Source: Phaseolus vulgaris
Taxonomy: Eukaryota; Streptophyta; Magnoliopsida; Fabales; Fabaceae
Assembly (NCBI RefSeq): GCF_000499845.2
Contig: NC_023751.2
Location: 13,610,280-13,674,279, forward strand
Length of the DNA stretch: 64,000 bases
Direction: 5' to 3'
A program made the translations under genes and the position numbers. Positions 16,170 to 28,587 of the stretch are shown in pieces (within the stretch, counting starts at the first letter, position 1; each line of letters begins with the position of its first letter). The notes beneath the pieces are model-generated. The model was not told the DNA's origin. It ran no database searches and saw nothing but the letters and a program-made list of their open reading frames with translations.

Positions 16170-17228
16170 ATGAAAAGAAGTGGTTGAGTTGATTGTTGGA
16201 AAGTTGTTTTAATCTGTCTACAAAAGGAACCAAGAAACTGTAATGTAACAGCTGCTTTCATATGGGTGTTTGTTTGTTTTGTTGTTCCTTGGAAAATGGA
16301 GTTGGTGTTGAGAGAATGGTTGCAAGAGAAAAAGAACCCAGAAGGCTTTGTTTAGGGATTTTCCATCCTCCATTTTGAAACTACTACTATTCTTAGCATG
16401 AGGTGGTAATGTGGATTGGTAAGTTGTTACCTCACAAACAAAGTGGAGAGTAAACCAAAGATAAAATTGGCCAATCAAGATGCACCGCTTATTCTCCCTC
16501 TTTCTTTTACCTTTTATCAACCAACCAAAAGAAAAACAAAACAATCTTCCTTTTTTTTCTGTAGCCAACGTTTCTTGGATCAACTTCAACTAATACATAT
16601 TCCATCAACGTTAGATTCATATTTTATATATAATATTTTCCCTATTAACGAATCAAAATAATTATTACAAAAATCAATAGTTTTTAGAACATACCTAAAT
16701 GTAGAACCACGAATTTGCATGTTGTTTCACTATTTTTGTCATTAATCCATATTACGTGAGAGTTTTTTCCTCCCATAAGGTACCCATAGGTTCTAGACAA
16801 TAAAGTATAGCTGTTGCTTGACAAAATCAGCAAGCCTTGGTGCAAGTGTTCAAAAGATTACATGGACTAAGAACAGAAGGCTAGAAAGTAAACTAAAATT
16901 AACATGCATGCTGAAAATGCACATCAACACTCAGAAATAAAGGATATGAAATATTTCATTGGTGACTTTGAATCAATGAAAACATAATCACAGTGCATAA
17001 TGTCATCTCTGAAAATTTGAGGGCAACTAATTTTGCTTTCTAAAGAGGGATGTGATGTGTGATTAAGTATTCAGAAAGGCTTTCCCAATTCACCCAGGAT
17101 TTACTTGACATAAAATCAACAAATGGATTTTATATTGTTGTATACCTGACCTCTAATATACCCAAAATCAGAAGACCTTTTCAATGTAAAAAATATAACA
17201 TATTCCTCTTAAACACACTCCTGCATGG
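16170..17228. other. Upstream region of the endoglucanase and 3' flank of GPA1
   Basis: No gene seen. The right part (about 16900-17228) is the likely 3'UTR of the minus-strand G-alpha gene. Confidence 0.5.
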
Positions 17229-20200
17229 TCATAATAAGCCAGCTTCAAAGAGATTCCTCCGTCTCAAAGTCTCGTCAACAAGCTTGAAAGTCTTCTTCAC
17301 AAGCTTCTGATCAAGGGCAGTGGTCCGGTAGATCTTGAAGACACGATCTACGTGGTCAGGAGCAATGCTCTGGAAATACAATTCCTCAAACTTCTTCTTC
17401 ACAAACCTGCAGACATAGTTTATCCAAGTAAGTCAATGGTTTAAGTTACATGAAAACTTCATCATCTACCACTTGAACTTGCCATCAGCAACACACTTCA
17501 TTCCCTGAGGTATAAAGAATTTGCTTACTCGTACGCATGTTCAATCTCTTGCTTTCCTGTTGAAACTGGCTGGTATTCTTTGAACCACTCGCATACATTG
17601 AGCGGAACCTGCACAATGCAAGATATTAAACTGAAATGATAATATATGACAAAGACTACTCATCTGGATGGTTCTTACTTTCAGGATCTTCTTTTCAAAT
17701 ATGTCAAACTTGTTTAAAAATAACATGAAGGATGTTTTCTGTCCACAAAAGATAACACCGTCATTATTCACTAAGATAGATACAAATGTTAATTGTCATA
17801 TAAAAGAAACTTTCTATGCAAATGTAGTTATTACAATTTGAAAAGGAAAAAAGAAAACCTCAAAACACGGTTGCTTCAGGACCCACTCAAAAAGTTCCTT
17901 AGTCTCCATCATTCTGTTCTTGTTTTCATCCTCATAAAGTGTTTGATCATACCTGGAAGTAAATTTAAAATCATACTTTTGTATCTGTGGATGTGCAGCT
18001 GGACTATGACTTTTTAATTTGGTGTGCAAAACATTCAAAACAGATATGCAGACAAGAAAATTGAGATTTATACACTTTTAGTAGTTCAAATAGTCTTTTA
18101 TCACCATCATTATTATGAATCATGTTAAGATATGCAACCAAATGGCAGACCATACTCGCTAATTGCAGCACAGAATATTACAGCTGTAACTCCTTCGAAA
18201 AGATGAATCCACTTTCTCCTCTCATTTCTCTGGCCACCAACATCAAAGAGTCTATAGACTTCACCACTTCTCTTATTTTCTCCAACAGGACTGTCAAAAT
18301 AGCAAAAAAATACTAAGAAGTTGGTCCACTCAGTAAATTATATTGAAGATGCAGATGAGGAACCACCTTCTACGTTGTTTGAATTTTTAATCACACAATT
18401 TGTATCTTCAAACAACACATAATGATTGAAAAAATGCAATTGATCAGAATAGATGTTGCAAACAGGAGCCTACTCTGCTTCAAGTAATACAGGTGGTTTT
18501 ACATACCCAATCACACGACAAGGGTGACATAATTCGTTCCTCCTTCCAGATTAAGTGACAGATAATTTTCAATAACATATAAAAAAATACGTAAGCATGT
18601 GCAACAAATTTTAGGTCACTTTCAACTTTTAACTATTTAGATTTTAGAATATTTGGGAAGGTGGAGACGGTTAACACTTGACAGATATAGCAGATGAAAA
18701 TACAACATAAGTAACAAAAATAATTACAGCAATCATATGAGGACAAAATAAGAATTAAAACAAGTAGTTGAATGTGAAAAATACATGATTCCCTTACAAA
18801 AAAAAAAAAAGACAAGGCCATAAGAACAAATGAGCTCTACACATTGCTACAACAAAATCTGTTTTGAACTGAAGAACAAAAGGACAAAGTGAGGAGAGTA
18901 ATAGCCTTTCTGTATCATTTCAGTACAAAAATTATGTCAGTTCAGCATGTTCACCTGAATTGGATCTCGACAACGCCAGTTGTACGAACTCTTGCATACA
19001 AAACATCCTCCTGTAGTTGTCAAATCGAGTGAGAAATATTAAGAGAACCTTAAGTTTACCTTCAAAACTGAGGGCCACAAAATGAAAACTAAAGATACAG
19101 TAAACTTCTTACAACATATGCTGATTTGATGTTCTGAATTAGCATATAATATCAAAATTCACATCATAATGCATGACAATTCTAGACAATAAGCTGATAC
19201 ATGGATAGATAAAAGAAAAGAACAGCAAGGCCATCCAAGATAGAAATACAAACCACTCAAAAATAAGGATAAAACCACTTAGTAAATAGCAACTAATATT
19301 TCAAAATTTAGTTTGATGATTGGTAACAAAATGGAAGTGTGGCAGATGGCAACCTATGCATGTAGGAAATAATTTATACAAATAGAAAATCCAAAATACA
19401 AAGCTCTCCAAGAAGAATTTAGGTTTATAATATACAGAAATTTGTAGTTGGCTTTTGTATCCTTGTCAGAACAAAATAATGGTAGATTTTTGGATACCTT
19501 TGTCGGAACATAATTTGCATCAGACAGCCTCTCCAAATTTTCCATGAAATAATGAGTACAATCTGGAACTTGGAGTTCATTAGCACGGGCATATGTTTCC
19601 TACAGCAAGCAGAACATATGGGACAGACATTCTACGTAACTAATATGTGTAGGGATTAAGGTTAAAGCAATCAAATGGTATCAAAAGGGTGCGAAGTGGA
19701 CACCTGAATTGCAGCATCCTCCCACAGAGTCTCTATTTCCTGCGCAAGCTCCTTGGTAAGACGCGGGTAATCTAGCCTTCCTCCTATTTCTGAGAGCTTT
19801 TCACCAATGTCCTGCCACAAAAATTAGACTCTACTTGAATTAAGAAGCCTATGGCATATAGCTTTGTTAGAGCAACAGATCCCTCCAGAAGAAAGAAAAC
19901 TCAATACAATTGATCCTTTAAAAAAAAAACTTAGAGACAAATGTAGCAGAAGATAAACTACTCAACTGTTATTAAACAACCATATTGGGGAATAAAAGAG
20001 GTGGAAATAGTGAACTACCTGGTTTTCATTAGATATCACGTACTTTGAAGGATCAGCATCATTCTGCGCCAACTCTTTTGACCCATCATGCAGTACCTAT
20101 TGAAACACATAAAGTACAAACTAAGGATGGCAGTTTTCTAAGCTATCTCTACTGAACTCAACTCATAAAACATTGTGGACACTTTAACTCTGTATTTTTA

Positions 20201-20862
20201 AGAGAAAAATAATCAACACACCCTTTCAAGTATTGCGTACTTTTATTGTCTGATACACATTAGCATGAATGACTGGTATGTAGCTTTTTAGCTCGGCATC
20301 GTCAAAGCCAGTTTGAAACAAAAGTTTTATCTGCGTATTATAAACAAATAAGCAAATATCAATAATCTAACCATCATATACTAACATAAGCAGTTCTGAA
20401 GATGCAATTTCATGCCTGCTTAAAGATTGTAGACTTCCCAGACTCTCCAGCACCTAAACAGCAGAGATATTGGCACTTGACACGGGTAAGTGCAGAAAAT
20501 AACAAAAGAAGACAAGCTACTAAGACATTACAGTACATATGATTCCTTCAGACTCTGGGGAGTTCAATCATGTTATACGTTAATGCTAAATTCCAAATAT
20601 TCCTACAGAGGAAAGCCACCCTACTAAAACACACCTAAAAGTAGAAGTTTCTGAATATGCTTTTCCGCCGTTGTTTCTAACTCGATTCTTCTTTCAATTT
20701 CGGCATCCTGCAAATGCATGCCACGTTCCTCAAATAAAAGCCTATTTAACAGTATTATTTGTAATTTAACAAGTACCAAATTTATCAAGGACAAAAGACC
20801 TGAGCATTTTCTTCAGCATCAGCATCACGAAAACGTCGCCTTTTGCTGCAGACTAAGCCCAT
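17229..20862 (-). CDS. GPA1: Heterotrimeric G-protein alpha subunit (GPA1 type)
   Basis: Plasma-membrane GTPase of heterotrimeric G signalling, partner of Gbeta-gamma and RGS1. Thirteen coding exons on the minus strand: 20862-20800, 20707-20635, 20453-20416, 20330-20241, 20096-20019, 19811-19704, 19599-19498, 19010-18955, 18290-18156, 17952-17859, 17738-17679, 17608-17529, 17406-17229; 1155 nt, 384 aa, the usual plant length. MGLVCS gives the Gly2 myristoylation and Cys5 palmitoylation sites. P-loop GAGESGKST is at 46-54, switch I RVRTTG at 191-196, DVGGQ at 219-223 with catalytic Gln223, NKFD at 288-291 and TTAL at 354-357. All nucleotide-binding and catalytic residues are present, so it should be functional. 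The intron after exon 3 (20415-20331) has a GC donor. A 1.2-kb intron lies in the 5'UTR. Confidence 0.97.
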
Positions 20863-20867
20863 ATTTT

Positions 20868-22094
20868 CTGTAACCAAGAAGATGCACTATTCAAGCTCCG
20901 CCAGAAATCACTATTTCAATGCCCTCATTTAACACAATCATACATTATGCAGAATTTTTTGGACTTATGGAAGTAGCTTATTATGAGCTTCCCATAAACA
21001 CTATTCAACTTATTTTAATAACCTTGCTTTTCATGGTTAAACTCAACAACGTAAACTCTTTTTAACTAATTACACTGCGATTCACACTCAAGTTTATAAG
21101 CAAGTGCTCATTAGACAAGGGCTTATTGAATGATTACTGATTAAGGTGTTTACTCAAACACTATGGACTTGAGTTCAAACAACAAGAGGACTTAAACAGA
21201 GCAAACTAACTCCATAATCTAATACTTCATGCAACTTAAAATAATATATATGCAAATAAAAGATTCTCAATCCACAGAATAAGACACCTGAATAAATCAA
21301 AAAGACTCAAGGGCACAGCTGGATAGCAGGAGTAGGCTGAAACAAACACTGAATAATCGCTTTAACCAGAATAGTTTCCGGCCCACACATCAGATCTGAA
21401 GTTAATGATTATCCTGAGCAAGTTATTCGGCCAAAATGCTAGATTCAACAAACATTGGAATATTCTACTCCTCGCATATGGGAAGTGATGTTATGGGGTG
21501 ATCACCAACAACTTGGATTTTTTTATTAATTTTATTTTTTAAGTGAAAATAATTTTGTTACATACCCATAACAAGAATTTTATCAAATGGATAAACCCCA
21601 TCACCAGATACATAAAGTGAAGTTAAGATGCCCGTGACTATTAAGAAGAACTGCAATTTCGGGCGTTGAGCCGAATCAATTAATAATCAAGTTATCAATT
21701 CTTGTATATGGGCAAGAATGATCCTTTTTCTAATTTATTTTCCAGCTAATTATTTCTTGGTTCGAATGCTGATACCCTCCGCACGAAGAACGAAAGTTTA
21801 GCAGTAGAAGTACCATGAAAAGGCAAGAGCAGCATGCAAGGTACAACCACCCCATCATCAAAGTTTTCACCAGAAAGAGAATATAGTCGAAGATGGTACA
21901 AAAAATCAACTGTTAAAAAACTATTCAAAGAAATGGAGAAAAAGGGAGAATCTTTTCGCATCTCGATCTGCATATGCAACATCAACACAGAGATCCCCTG
22001 AGCCAAACCCACCCCCCATATACAATCAACAACAAAAAAGAAGGATCTTGGGAGGGAGAGAGATTGGGAATGCAACAGAAGAAAGAGTTGTTAC
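20868..22094 (-). other. GPA1: 5'UTR intron of GPA1
   Basis: Reading the minus strand, a donor TTTTCGG|GTAAC at 22094 and an acceptor GGTTACAG ending at 20868, five bases before the ATG, define a 1227-bp intron in the leader. The region has no other gene; open stretches inside it (for example 21746-22075) look like chance. Long first introns in leaders often carry expression-enhancing signals; here that is inference. Confidence 0.75.
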
Positions 22095-22234
22095 CCGAAA
22101 AGAAGCAAAACTAGAGATGTGGAGGTGGAATATGCCCCTTGATTTGGCGGATACGTTAAGAATGAAGTGTGAAGTGTGAAGCGAAACTAGAAAGCAACAA
22201 GCTCAGTCTGTGTTCTTCTCTGTGTAGGAAGTTC

Positions 22235-22252
22235 TATATATATATATATATA
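22235..22252 (-). promoter_or_regulatory. GPA1: Probable GPA1 TATA box formed by a (TA)9 microsatellite
   Basis: (TA)9 lies about 30-35 nt upstream of the likely transcription start (about 22200) of the leader exon that ends at 22095. No other TATA-like word is better placed. Confidence 0.6.
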
Positions 22253-23825
22253 GTATAGAATTCAAGTTGTATACAAGTACTAGTATAGTAACACAACAAT
22301 AGCAATTGTGTTTAGTTCAGCGTGATGATAATAATGACCATAAAGTGTGGATTATAATATTAACATAATGGGATTTGGAGGAGTGTGCTTATGTGAATGA
22401 ATTATAAAAATAAAAATGATGAGAACGGTGAAAGAGGGAAAGAAAATAGAGATTAATTAATTAGTTGAAAATGAAAACAAAAGAGCGCCGAAAGCTGTGT
22501 GAGGGTTCTTGGTTGTTCCTGCACCCTTTGGTCGGGTCAAAGTTTAGTTTAGAAAAGACACAAGAAGGCAGCAACAGGCACAGCTATGGCACTTTTTTTA
22601 TGTCTTCTTGGGAAAATACACACACTCTCACTCACCCTCTTTCTCTCTCCGCCTCCCACTCTCAACTCCAACAAAATCTTGACGCAGACCAACTAGCATC
22701 ACTCTACATTATTTCTATCACCAAAAATATTCACCATTGACAACAAAAAAGTATAGTTTTTTTTTACTCTATGTGAAAACAATCCATTAAAAAGATATAG
22801 TTTTTAGCTGTTCAATGAACAAAATGATATTATATTTAAATGTGGAATGAAAGAGGGTTGAGATGATGAGATGGTATGGTACTTATCCATTAGATTCCAA
22901 GTGTGAAAGTGCAAGAGGGGTGACAGAGTAGTTTGACTGAAGGGAATGGAATTTGATTTGATAGTGTGGTGAGTTGAGAAAGGAAAAGGAGAGAGAGAAG
23001 AGAATTGTGATTCCATTCCATGTCTGTTGGCGGTCAAAGGAGACAAGAAAGGACACATCTGCATATGTATCTGTATCAGTATCTGTATCTATGTGTGTCT
23101 GGTTTTGATGTTATTATTGTATTCTTTTTTGCCACTTCTAACTTCACTTTCTCACTCTCCCTCCCTCTTTCAACCTCTCCTTTCCTTCTTACACCTTCAT
23201 TACTCAAACATATGTATTTTAATACATACAAATTCTAGATAAATACATCACTTTTTTTAAATAGTATATAAATGTTGAATTATCTATCCAGTCTCATTTA
23301 CACTTATATTTTTTCATCTAAAATTTATTTAATATTTTTTTCAATGATACATTAAATAGTTTGTGCGAAATGAAACATAATTAATGACGAAAAATGCACA
23401 ATTCAGTAATTTTGGGACAAGTTCTTTATGTGTGTCATGGTGTTTGATAATATGAACATTTTTTTATTCCTTGCTCTCTTATATACATATCAGTCCTTAT
23501 TCAACTTGATATTTTTATAATTATGTCTTGTATTTAACATGATTACATCATCAATAATAATAAATATAAATACTAATTTATGTTTATAGATTTAACTTTT
23601 ATGTTGTTGTAAAGTTTAATTTTTTATCTTTTTTATTCTTAAAAAAATAATTTTTAAATTATACATTTTAAATTTATTACTTTTTTATTTTTATTTTGTA
23701 AAAACTTATTTCTTTATTCATTAATTGTATTTCTAACTATTTTAAACATTAAAAATATTTATTTTTTAATACATTCAAAATTAAAATTATCAAAAAATAA
23801 TAATTTATTATTATTTTTTTAAATA

Positions 23826-23960
23826 GTGCTAGATAGGGAAATAAAAAAAATAAAATGATGTTAGTTAGGGAAATAAAAACAAAATGGTGTTATATAGAGA
23901 AATAAAAACAAAATGTGCTAGATGAGGAAATAAAAGTGTAAATGGTGTAGATAGAGAATT
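23826..23960. repeat. Minisatellite, about 29-30-bp unit, 4-5 copies
   Basis: Successive units start near 23826, 23856, 23886, 23915 and 23944. Each contains GTGxTAGATAGGGAAATAAAA-like sequence with a CAAAAT end. Copies differ by a few substitutions and the last is truncated. Confidence 0.8.
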
Positions 23961-24471
23961 TACCTTTTTTTTAATGATTTAAAAAATAAGTTTTTAAAAT
24001 GCAAAAATAAAACTATTTATTCATATGTAATGAATTGAAAAAAATACTTTAAAAAGGCAAAAGATTGGGACAATCTGTTTTTTTTTTCACTTTCTTGGCA
24101 ATTTAGGACAAAAATTTTCTTTTCCCGTAGTCAGACTTGGAAACATTCTTCTTTTCTAGTTTAAAAAATGTGAAATTTATAGTATTTTATTTTTTAAACT
24201 TTTTTTATATACTGTATTCTTTTGGTAATATTTTTTTTTCTTAATGTGCTATATATTGTCATTAATTAATTACACTGCTTTTGTTTTCATTGATTAGGAA
24301 AGAAACTAATTGAGAAATAGACTATAATTAATAACTGTCTATAGTTTTGTTAGAAAAAAAAATGAGAGAAAATAGATAGAGAAGGAAATGCCAAGTTCAG
24401 TGTTGCAATTGCAAACAATGAGTAACAGTGTAGCTTAGCTTTTACATTGCATGGGGTATTCACGTTAATAA

Positions 24472-24496
24472 ATATATATATATATATATATATATA
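24472..24496. repeat. (TA)n microsatellite
   Basis: Uninterrupted TA alternation of about 25 bp. Confidence 0.9.
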
Positions 24497-24660
24497 ATCA
24501 GTACTTTAATCCTAATATTATACTATTTTATTATTCCAATTCCAAGAAAAAAAAAACACACTTGATCATAAAGATTCAGAAAATTCCAACTACCCCCGTT
24601 AATAATTGTAATAATTGGTTTTTGATTACAAGTACCTTTTTATTATAGTAAAAAGAGGTG

Positions 24661-24691
24661 AATATATATTTATATATATATATATATATAA
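24661..24691. repeat. (TA)n microsatellite
   Basis: TA alternation with one TTT interruption, about 30 bp. Confidence 0.85.
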
Positions 24692-26374
24692 ACATAATCA
24701 ATTCAAATTATGTTAATCGTCTTTTTTTCTCTTATTAATAATGAGAAGACATTTGTAAAATTATGTCATTTTTAACTGATTAATTTAATGGTGTTTGAAG
24801 TCTTCGATTTTCTTCAACATTTTTTCATCTATGGTATGCTTCTAAAAACATTTCGACTAACAAATCAGTATTTTAGAATTATAATAATAAATTAGTAATA
24901 ATATTTATGTTAAATATATCTTAAAGTAGTTGTTTATTTATATTATTTTTAATGGTTTTTTTTATGTGAGATTTTGGGATGACCTTATTTTTAATTTTGG
25001 TTTAGTTATTATTTAAGTATGGTGATTAGTGTTGGATATTTAATATTGTTTGATTACTTATGTAAATATCATATATGTTTATTTAGGTTGAGATGACATC
25101 AATTTTTTGGTATTTCTTGCCTTTATTTAGTATTTATCGACTTTGTTTAGTATTTTTTTTATTTTGTCTGGTGCTTATAATTTTTGTCTCATATTTATTA
25201 ATTTTGTCTAATACTTCTTACTAAAATTATTTTACATCTTGGTTTGAGTTCATCTTATGCATTAGTCTAAATTATGCTTTTATCGATCCTTATAATATTC
25301 TTCTTTCTTTTGTCATTTTTTCTTCTTCTTTGTTTTTTTTAAAATTTCAACTTTACATGCTTGCTATTTGCACTTGACCTCAAACTCTTTTCTCCCATTT
25401 TTTATTTCATCTCCCAAATCTCTCACATTCAGATCATACCATCTATGGTAATATAGTATAAGACATTTCTCCTCAATTTTGGATATTTATATAAAATAAG
25501 ATTATTTTATTTCGTAATCTCTTTATTTTTTATAATTCGATTTTAATTGTAAATAGTTATTTTTTTATGTTGTTGGTAAAGAATTTTGATTATCTTAACT
25601 ATTTTTTTTAAAAAAATTGATTATCTTTAGCGATAAATCTGTAACGTAGTTATATTTTGTAAGTTTTCGACTATTTAATATTTTTGTTTGAAACCCATTT
25701 AAATTTCATGTAAGAAGTGTTATTTTGAATTGTTAAAATACTTAGTATGTCATGAAATTGTGTATTGTTATGATGATGTTTGTTATGTTGAAGAAAATTT
25801 TAAACTAAAGATTAAAAATTGTTAGGTGTAATTGTCTGTGAGTATTGGGTAGTCACTTGGTTTGGAAATAGATTAGAGGTAAGTTCAAAGGCTTGGTAGA
25901 ATTGTTTGATTTTGTTAACATATTTTAAGTATTGATGATTCAATTTAAATTGTGCAATACAATACTATGTTTTCATATGAGAGATTCAAATTAAGAAATA
26001 TTAGTTATTAATACTAAGTAATTTCTTATATGATTTGTTAAGTTTAGGAATTAGGTTTAGTAAGGGACAACAGTTTTAGGATAATTATTCAGAATTATAA
26101 ATTCTACATAATTTATCTAATTGATGGAATTTTACCAAGTATATCACCCTAATACACAACTATCTCTCTTCTTAACTAACTCGCTCTCAACAAATTTGTT
26201 AAATTTATTTAATAATTTCATTAAAATTATTTAGAAAAAAATTAAAATATTGTTCGATGATGAATCTTATTGTTCTTAATGAAAGTATTTGTATTTGATT
26301 TATATATCCATGTTTATCATATTTTTCTAATAATAATTTTAGTGTAAGTGATTATGAATACACATTAATTATTA

Positions 26375-26582
26375 TTCTCAAACGGGGTTGGAATCAAGAG
26401 AATAATTTGACGTATTCCTTCATACGGTTGGCACTTCACTCTTTCTTATTGGCTGAACTTCCACTTGTTCTTCTACTCCTCCTCCTCCCCGCTAACTCCA
26501 GACTCGGATGGTACTGGTAAAAGATACTCCGACGTTTAAGTCAAATTTCAGCACTCGACATTCAGTTTTTAGTATTAGATTA
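26375..26582. repeat. Dispersed repeat, copy A, left half (host of the copia insertion)
   Basis: It shares with 62197-62400 the ordered words TTCTCAAA, GGTTGGAA, CAAGAGAA, AGACT-GGATG and ACTCCGACG followed by AAGT. It is continued on the far side of the copia element at 32296. It may be a degenerate LTR of an older element; the family is not recognised with certainty. Confidence 0.7.
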
Positions 26583-26745
26583 TTAAGCAATAGAGCTGTT
26601 AGTTTGTTAACAGAGCTGTTAGTTTGTTTTAGTGGGTCTTTCTCTCTTGTATATATTAGGTTTTATCTCCTCTTTGTAAATACTTTTTTCAATAATAATC
26701 TTCTTAAATCTTCTCTGTATGACCACTCATTCTCTTATCCTTACA
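26581..26745 (+). repeat. 5' LTR of the copia element
   Basis: About 165 bp, nearly identical to 32150-32294. It differs by two substitutions and an extra 20-bp tandem copy of AGAGCTGTTAGTTTGTT-type sequence at 26592-26630. The exact terminus is uncertain by about 2 bp: the conventional PPT and PBS positions give 26581-26745, while the GATTA target duplication implies 26583-26746. Confidence 0.88.
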
Positions 26746-26758
26746 TGGTATCAAGAGC
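26746..26758 (+). other. Copia primer-binding site (initiator Met tRNA)
   Basis: TGGTATCAAGAGC directly follows the 5' LTR. It matches the plant initiator-Met PBS TGGTATCAGAGC except for one extra A. Confidence 0.85.
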
Positions 26759-26815
26759 ATTGATTTTTTTTTCCTCTACCCCTCTTTTTCTTCCTCTGTT
26801 TTTGTCCTCATCACC

Positions 26816-28587
26816 ATGTCCGTAACATCTCCTTCCGCTGCCTCTTCTCAAACCACCATGTCTCCTTCTTCTTCTTCCTCCACACAATTGCATACCTTTC
26901 CGGTTCCTCTCTTCTTAAAACTCGACGATGATAACTATCTCATATGGAAACAACAAATTCTTGCTCATGTAAGTGGTCTTCAGCTTTTTCATTTTCTTGA
27001 CGGATTTGCTCCTCCTCCACCGCGTTTTCTCACCACCGACGATGCTACCGCCAAAAAGGTTAATCCCGCGTTTCTGGTTCATCAACAACAAGACCATCTT
27101 CTGGTTGCGTGGCTTCTTGGCTCCATGACCACACTGATCTTGACCAAAATGGCAGGGTTATGCTCCGCATCAGAAATTTGGGGGAAATTACAGGTTTATT
27201 ATGCATCTCAGACCCGTGCTAAAATTGTCAAATTAAAGACGCAATTGAAGGCTCCCTAGCGTGACCGATCCATCTCTACATATCTTCTTGACATCAAGAA
27301 GATTGTAGATACCCTTGCTGCTACTGGCTCCTCTCTCACTAATGAAGAACATCTTGAAGCCATTTTTTACGGTTTATCCGAGGAGTATGAATCCTTCATC
27401 ACCGCGGTCACTTCTCGTCTTGATCCCTACACGGTGGAAGATATTGAAGCTTTGTTGATGGCTCATGAAGAACGCCTTGAACGGTATAAAACTCAAGATC
27501 ACATTTTGCCTCAAGCTCATCTTGCGACTACTCGGTCTTCATCCAACCCTATTTCTAGACCCATGAATGGGTTCCATTTTTCTCAGAATCGTGGTTCACG
27601 TCCACCGTTCAGACACAACAACAATAAACGTTTTAATGGCCCTCGTCCTCCTCTCAAGAATTCTTGGACGGCTACTTCCGTGCCCAATTCGTCTTCCTCT
27701 GCTCGCATTCAGTGCCAACTATGTCAGAAGTTTGGCCATACGGCTCTGGAGTGTTGGCATCGGTTTGACACTAATCTTTCTTCCCATATTAGTGCTAATT
27801 CTTCTCAATTTTATTCTTCAGATAATGACTCTGGTGAGCCATCTTTGTTGGGTACTCCCCCTACCCTTAATGACCCTCTTTGGTACCCGGACAGTGGTGC
27901 TACACATCATATAACCCATTACAGTAATATTTTCTCTTCCAAAACTCCTTACACTGGATCTGAAATGGTTCAACTGGGTAATGGCACAGGTATGCATATA
28001 AATCACATTGGCTCTGCAAAATTTACTAATCCTACCACTATGACCACATTACGCTTACATAATTTGCTGCATGTACCTTCTATAAATAAGAATCTCATGA
28101 GTGTCTCTCAATTTGCAAAAGATAATAATGTCTATTTTGAGTTTTATCCTAACCACTGTTTTGTTAAAAATCAGGACACTAAGGAAATAATCCTCCAAGG
28201 AAAAGTTAAAGATGGCTTATATGTGTTTCCCACAATGCAATGTTCTCTCAAACCCTCTGTTTCCAGTACCACTTTCAATCCTGCATCTTCTACTTTTCAG
28301 TTGTGGCACTCTATGCTAGGACATGCTTCCTCTAGAATTGTTCATAATGTGATGAAACTATGTAATGTTACTGGCCACAAACGTGATTTCTTTTGTCAAA
28401 CATGTGCTATAGCTAAATCTCATCAGCTTCCTTTTACTGATTCTCTTACTGTTTACACTATACCGCTTCAATTGGTTTTTATTGACATTTGGGAACCTTC
28501 TCCTATTTCCTCTTCTAATGGATCCAAATATTATATTGCCTTTCTTAATGCTTTTTCACGTTATACATGGCTTTATCTTTTGCACTC
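26816..28587 (+). pseudogene. Copia gag-protease-integrase N-terminus, broken
   Basis: One reading frame opens at ATG 26816 with a gag that starts with a Ser/Thr-rich leader and a UBN2-like region (LDDDNYLIWKQQI). It is cut by a single in-frame TAG at 27257-27259 and continues in the same frame to 28587. A CCHC knuckle CQLCQKFGHTALEC is encoded near 27714-27755, and the aspartic protease motif DSGATHH near 27889. The HHCC GAG-pre-integrase region is near 28300-28420. The first integrase-core Asp (FIDIWEPSP) is followed shortly by the foreign DNA at 28588. It cannot make a full polyprotein. Confidence 0.9.

Larger units (their letters stand above)
22260..26374. other. AT-rich intergenic region with microsatellites
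   Basis: About 4 kb without a supportable gene. It contains the GPA1 upstream promoter (22260-23200, with several pyrimidine-rich CTCTCT/CTTTC tracts near 22620-22660 and 23140-23190), a short minisatellite (23826-23960), two TA tracts and mostly homopolymer-rich DNA. The open stretches at 22465-22740 and 22804-23064 are low-complexity and unlike any protein I know. Confidence 0.6.

Noticed and set aside
19011..19497. Possible U12-type intron in GPA1 (donor GTATCCA)
   Set aside because: The donor is only a partial match to GTATCCTT and no U12 branch-point word lies 10-16 nt before the acceptor.
21740..21790. tRNA-like TTGGTTCGAATGC word
   Set aside because: It resembles a T-loop, but no acceptor stem, D-arm or anticodon arm could be built around it.
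22465..23064. Candidate small genes upstream of GPA1
   Set aside because: Pyrimidine-rich low-complexity promoter DNA without codon structure or splice partners.
23826..23960. CRISPR-like regular repeats
   Set aside because: Units are contiguous with no unique spacers and the genome is a plant; this is a minisatellite.
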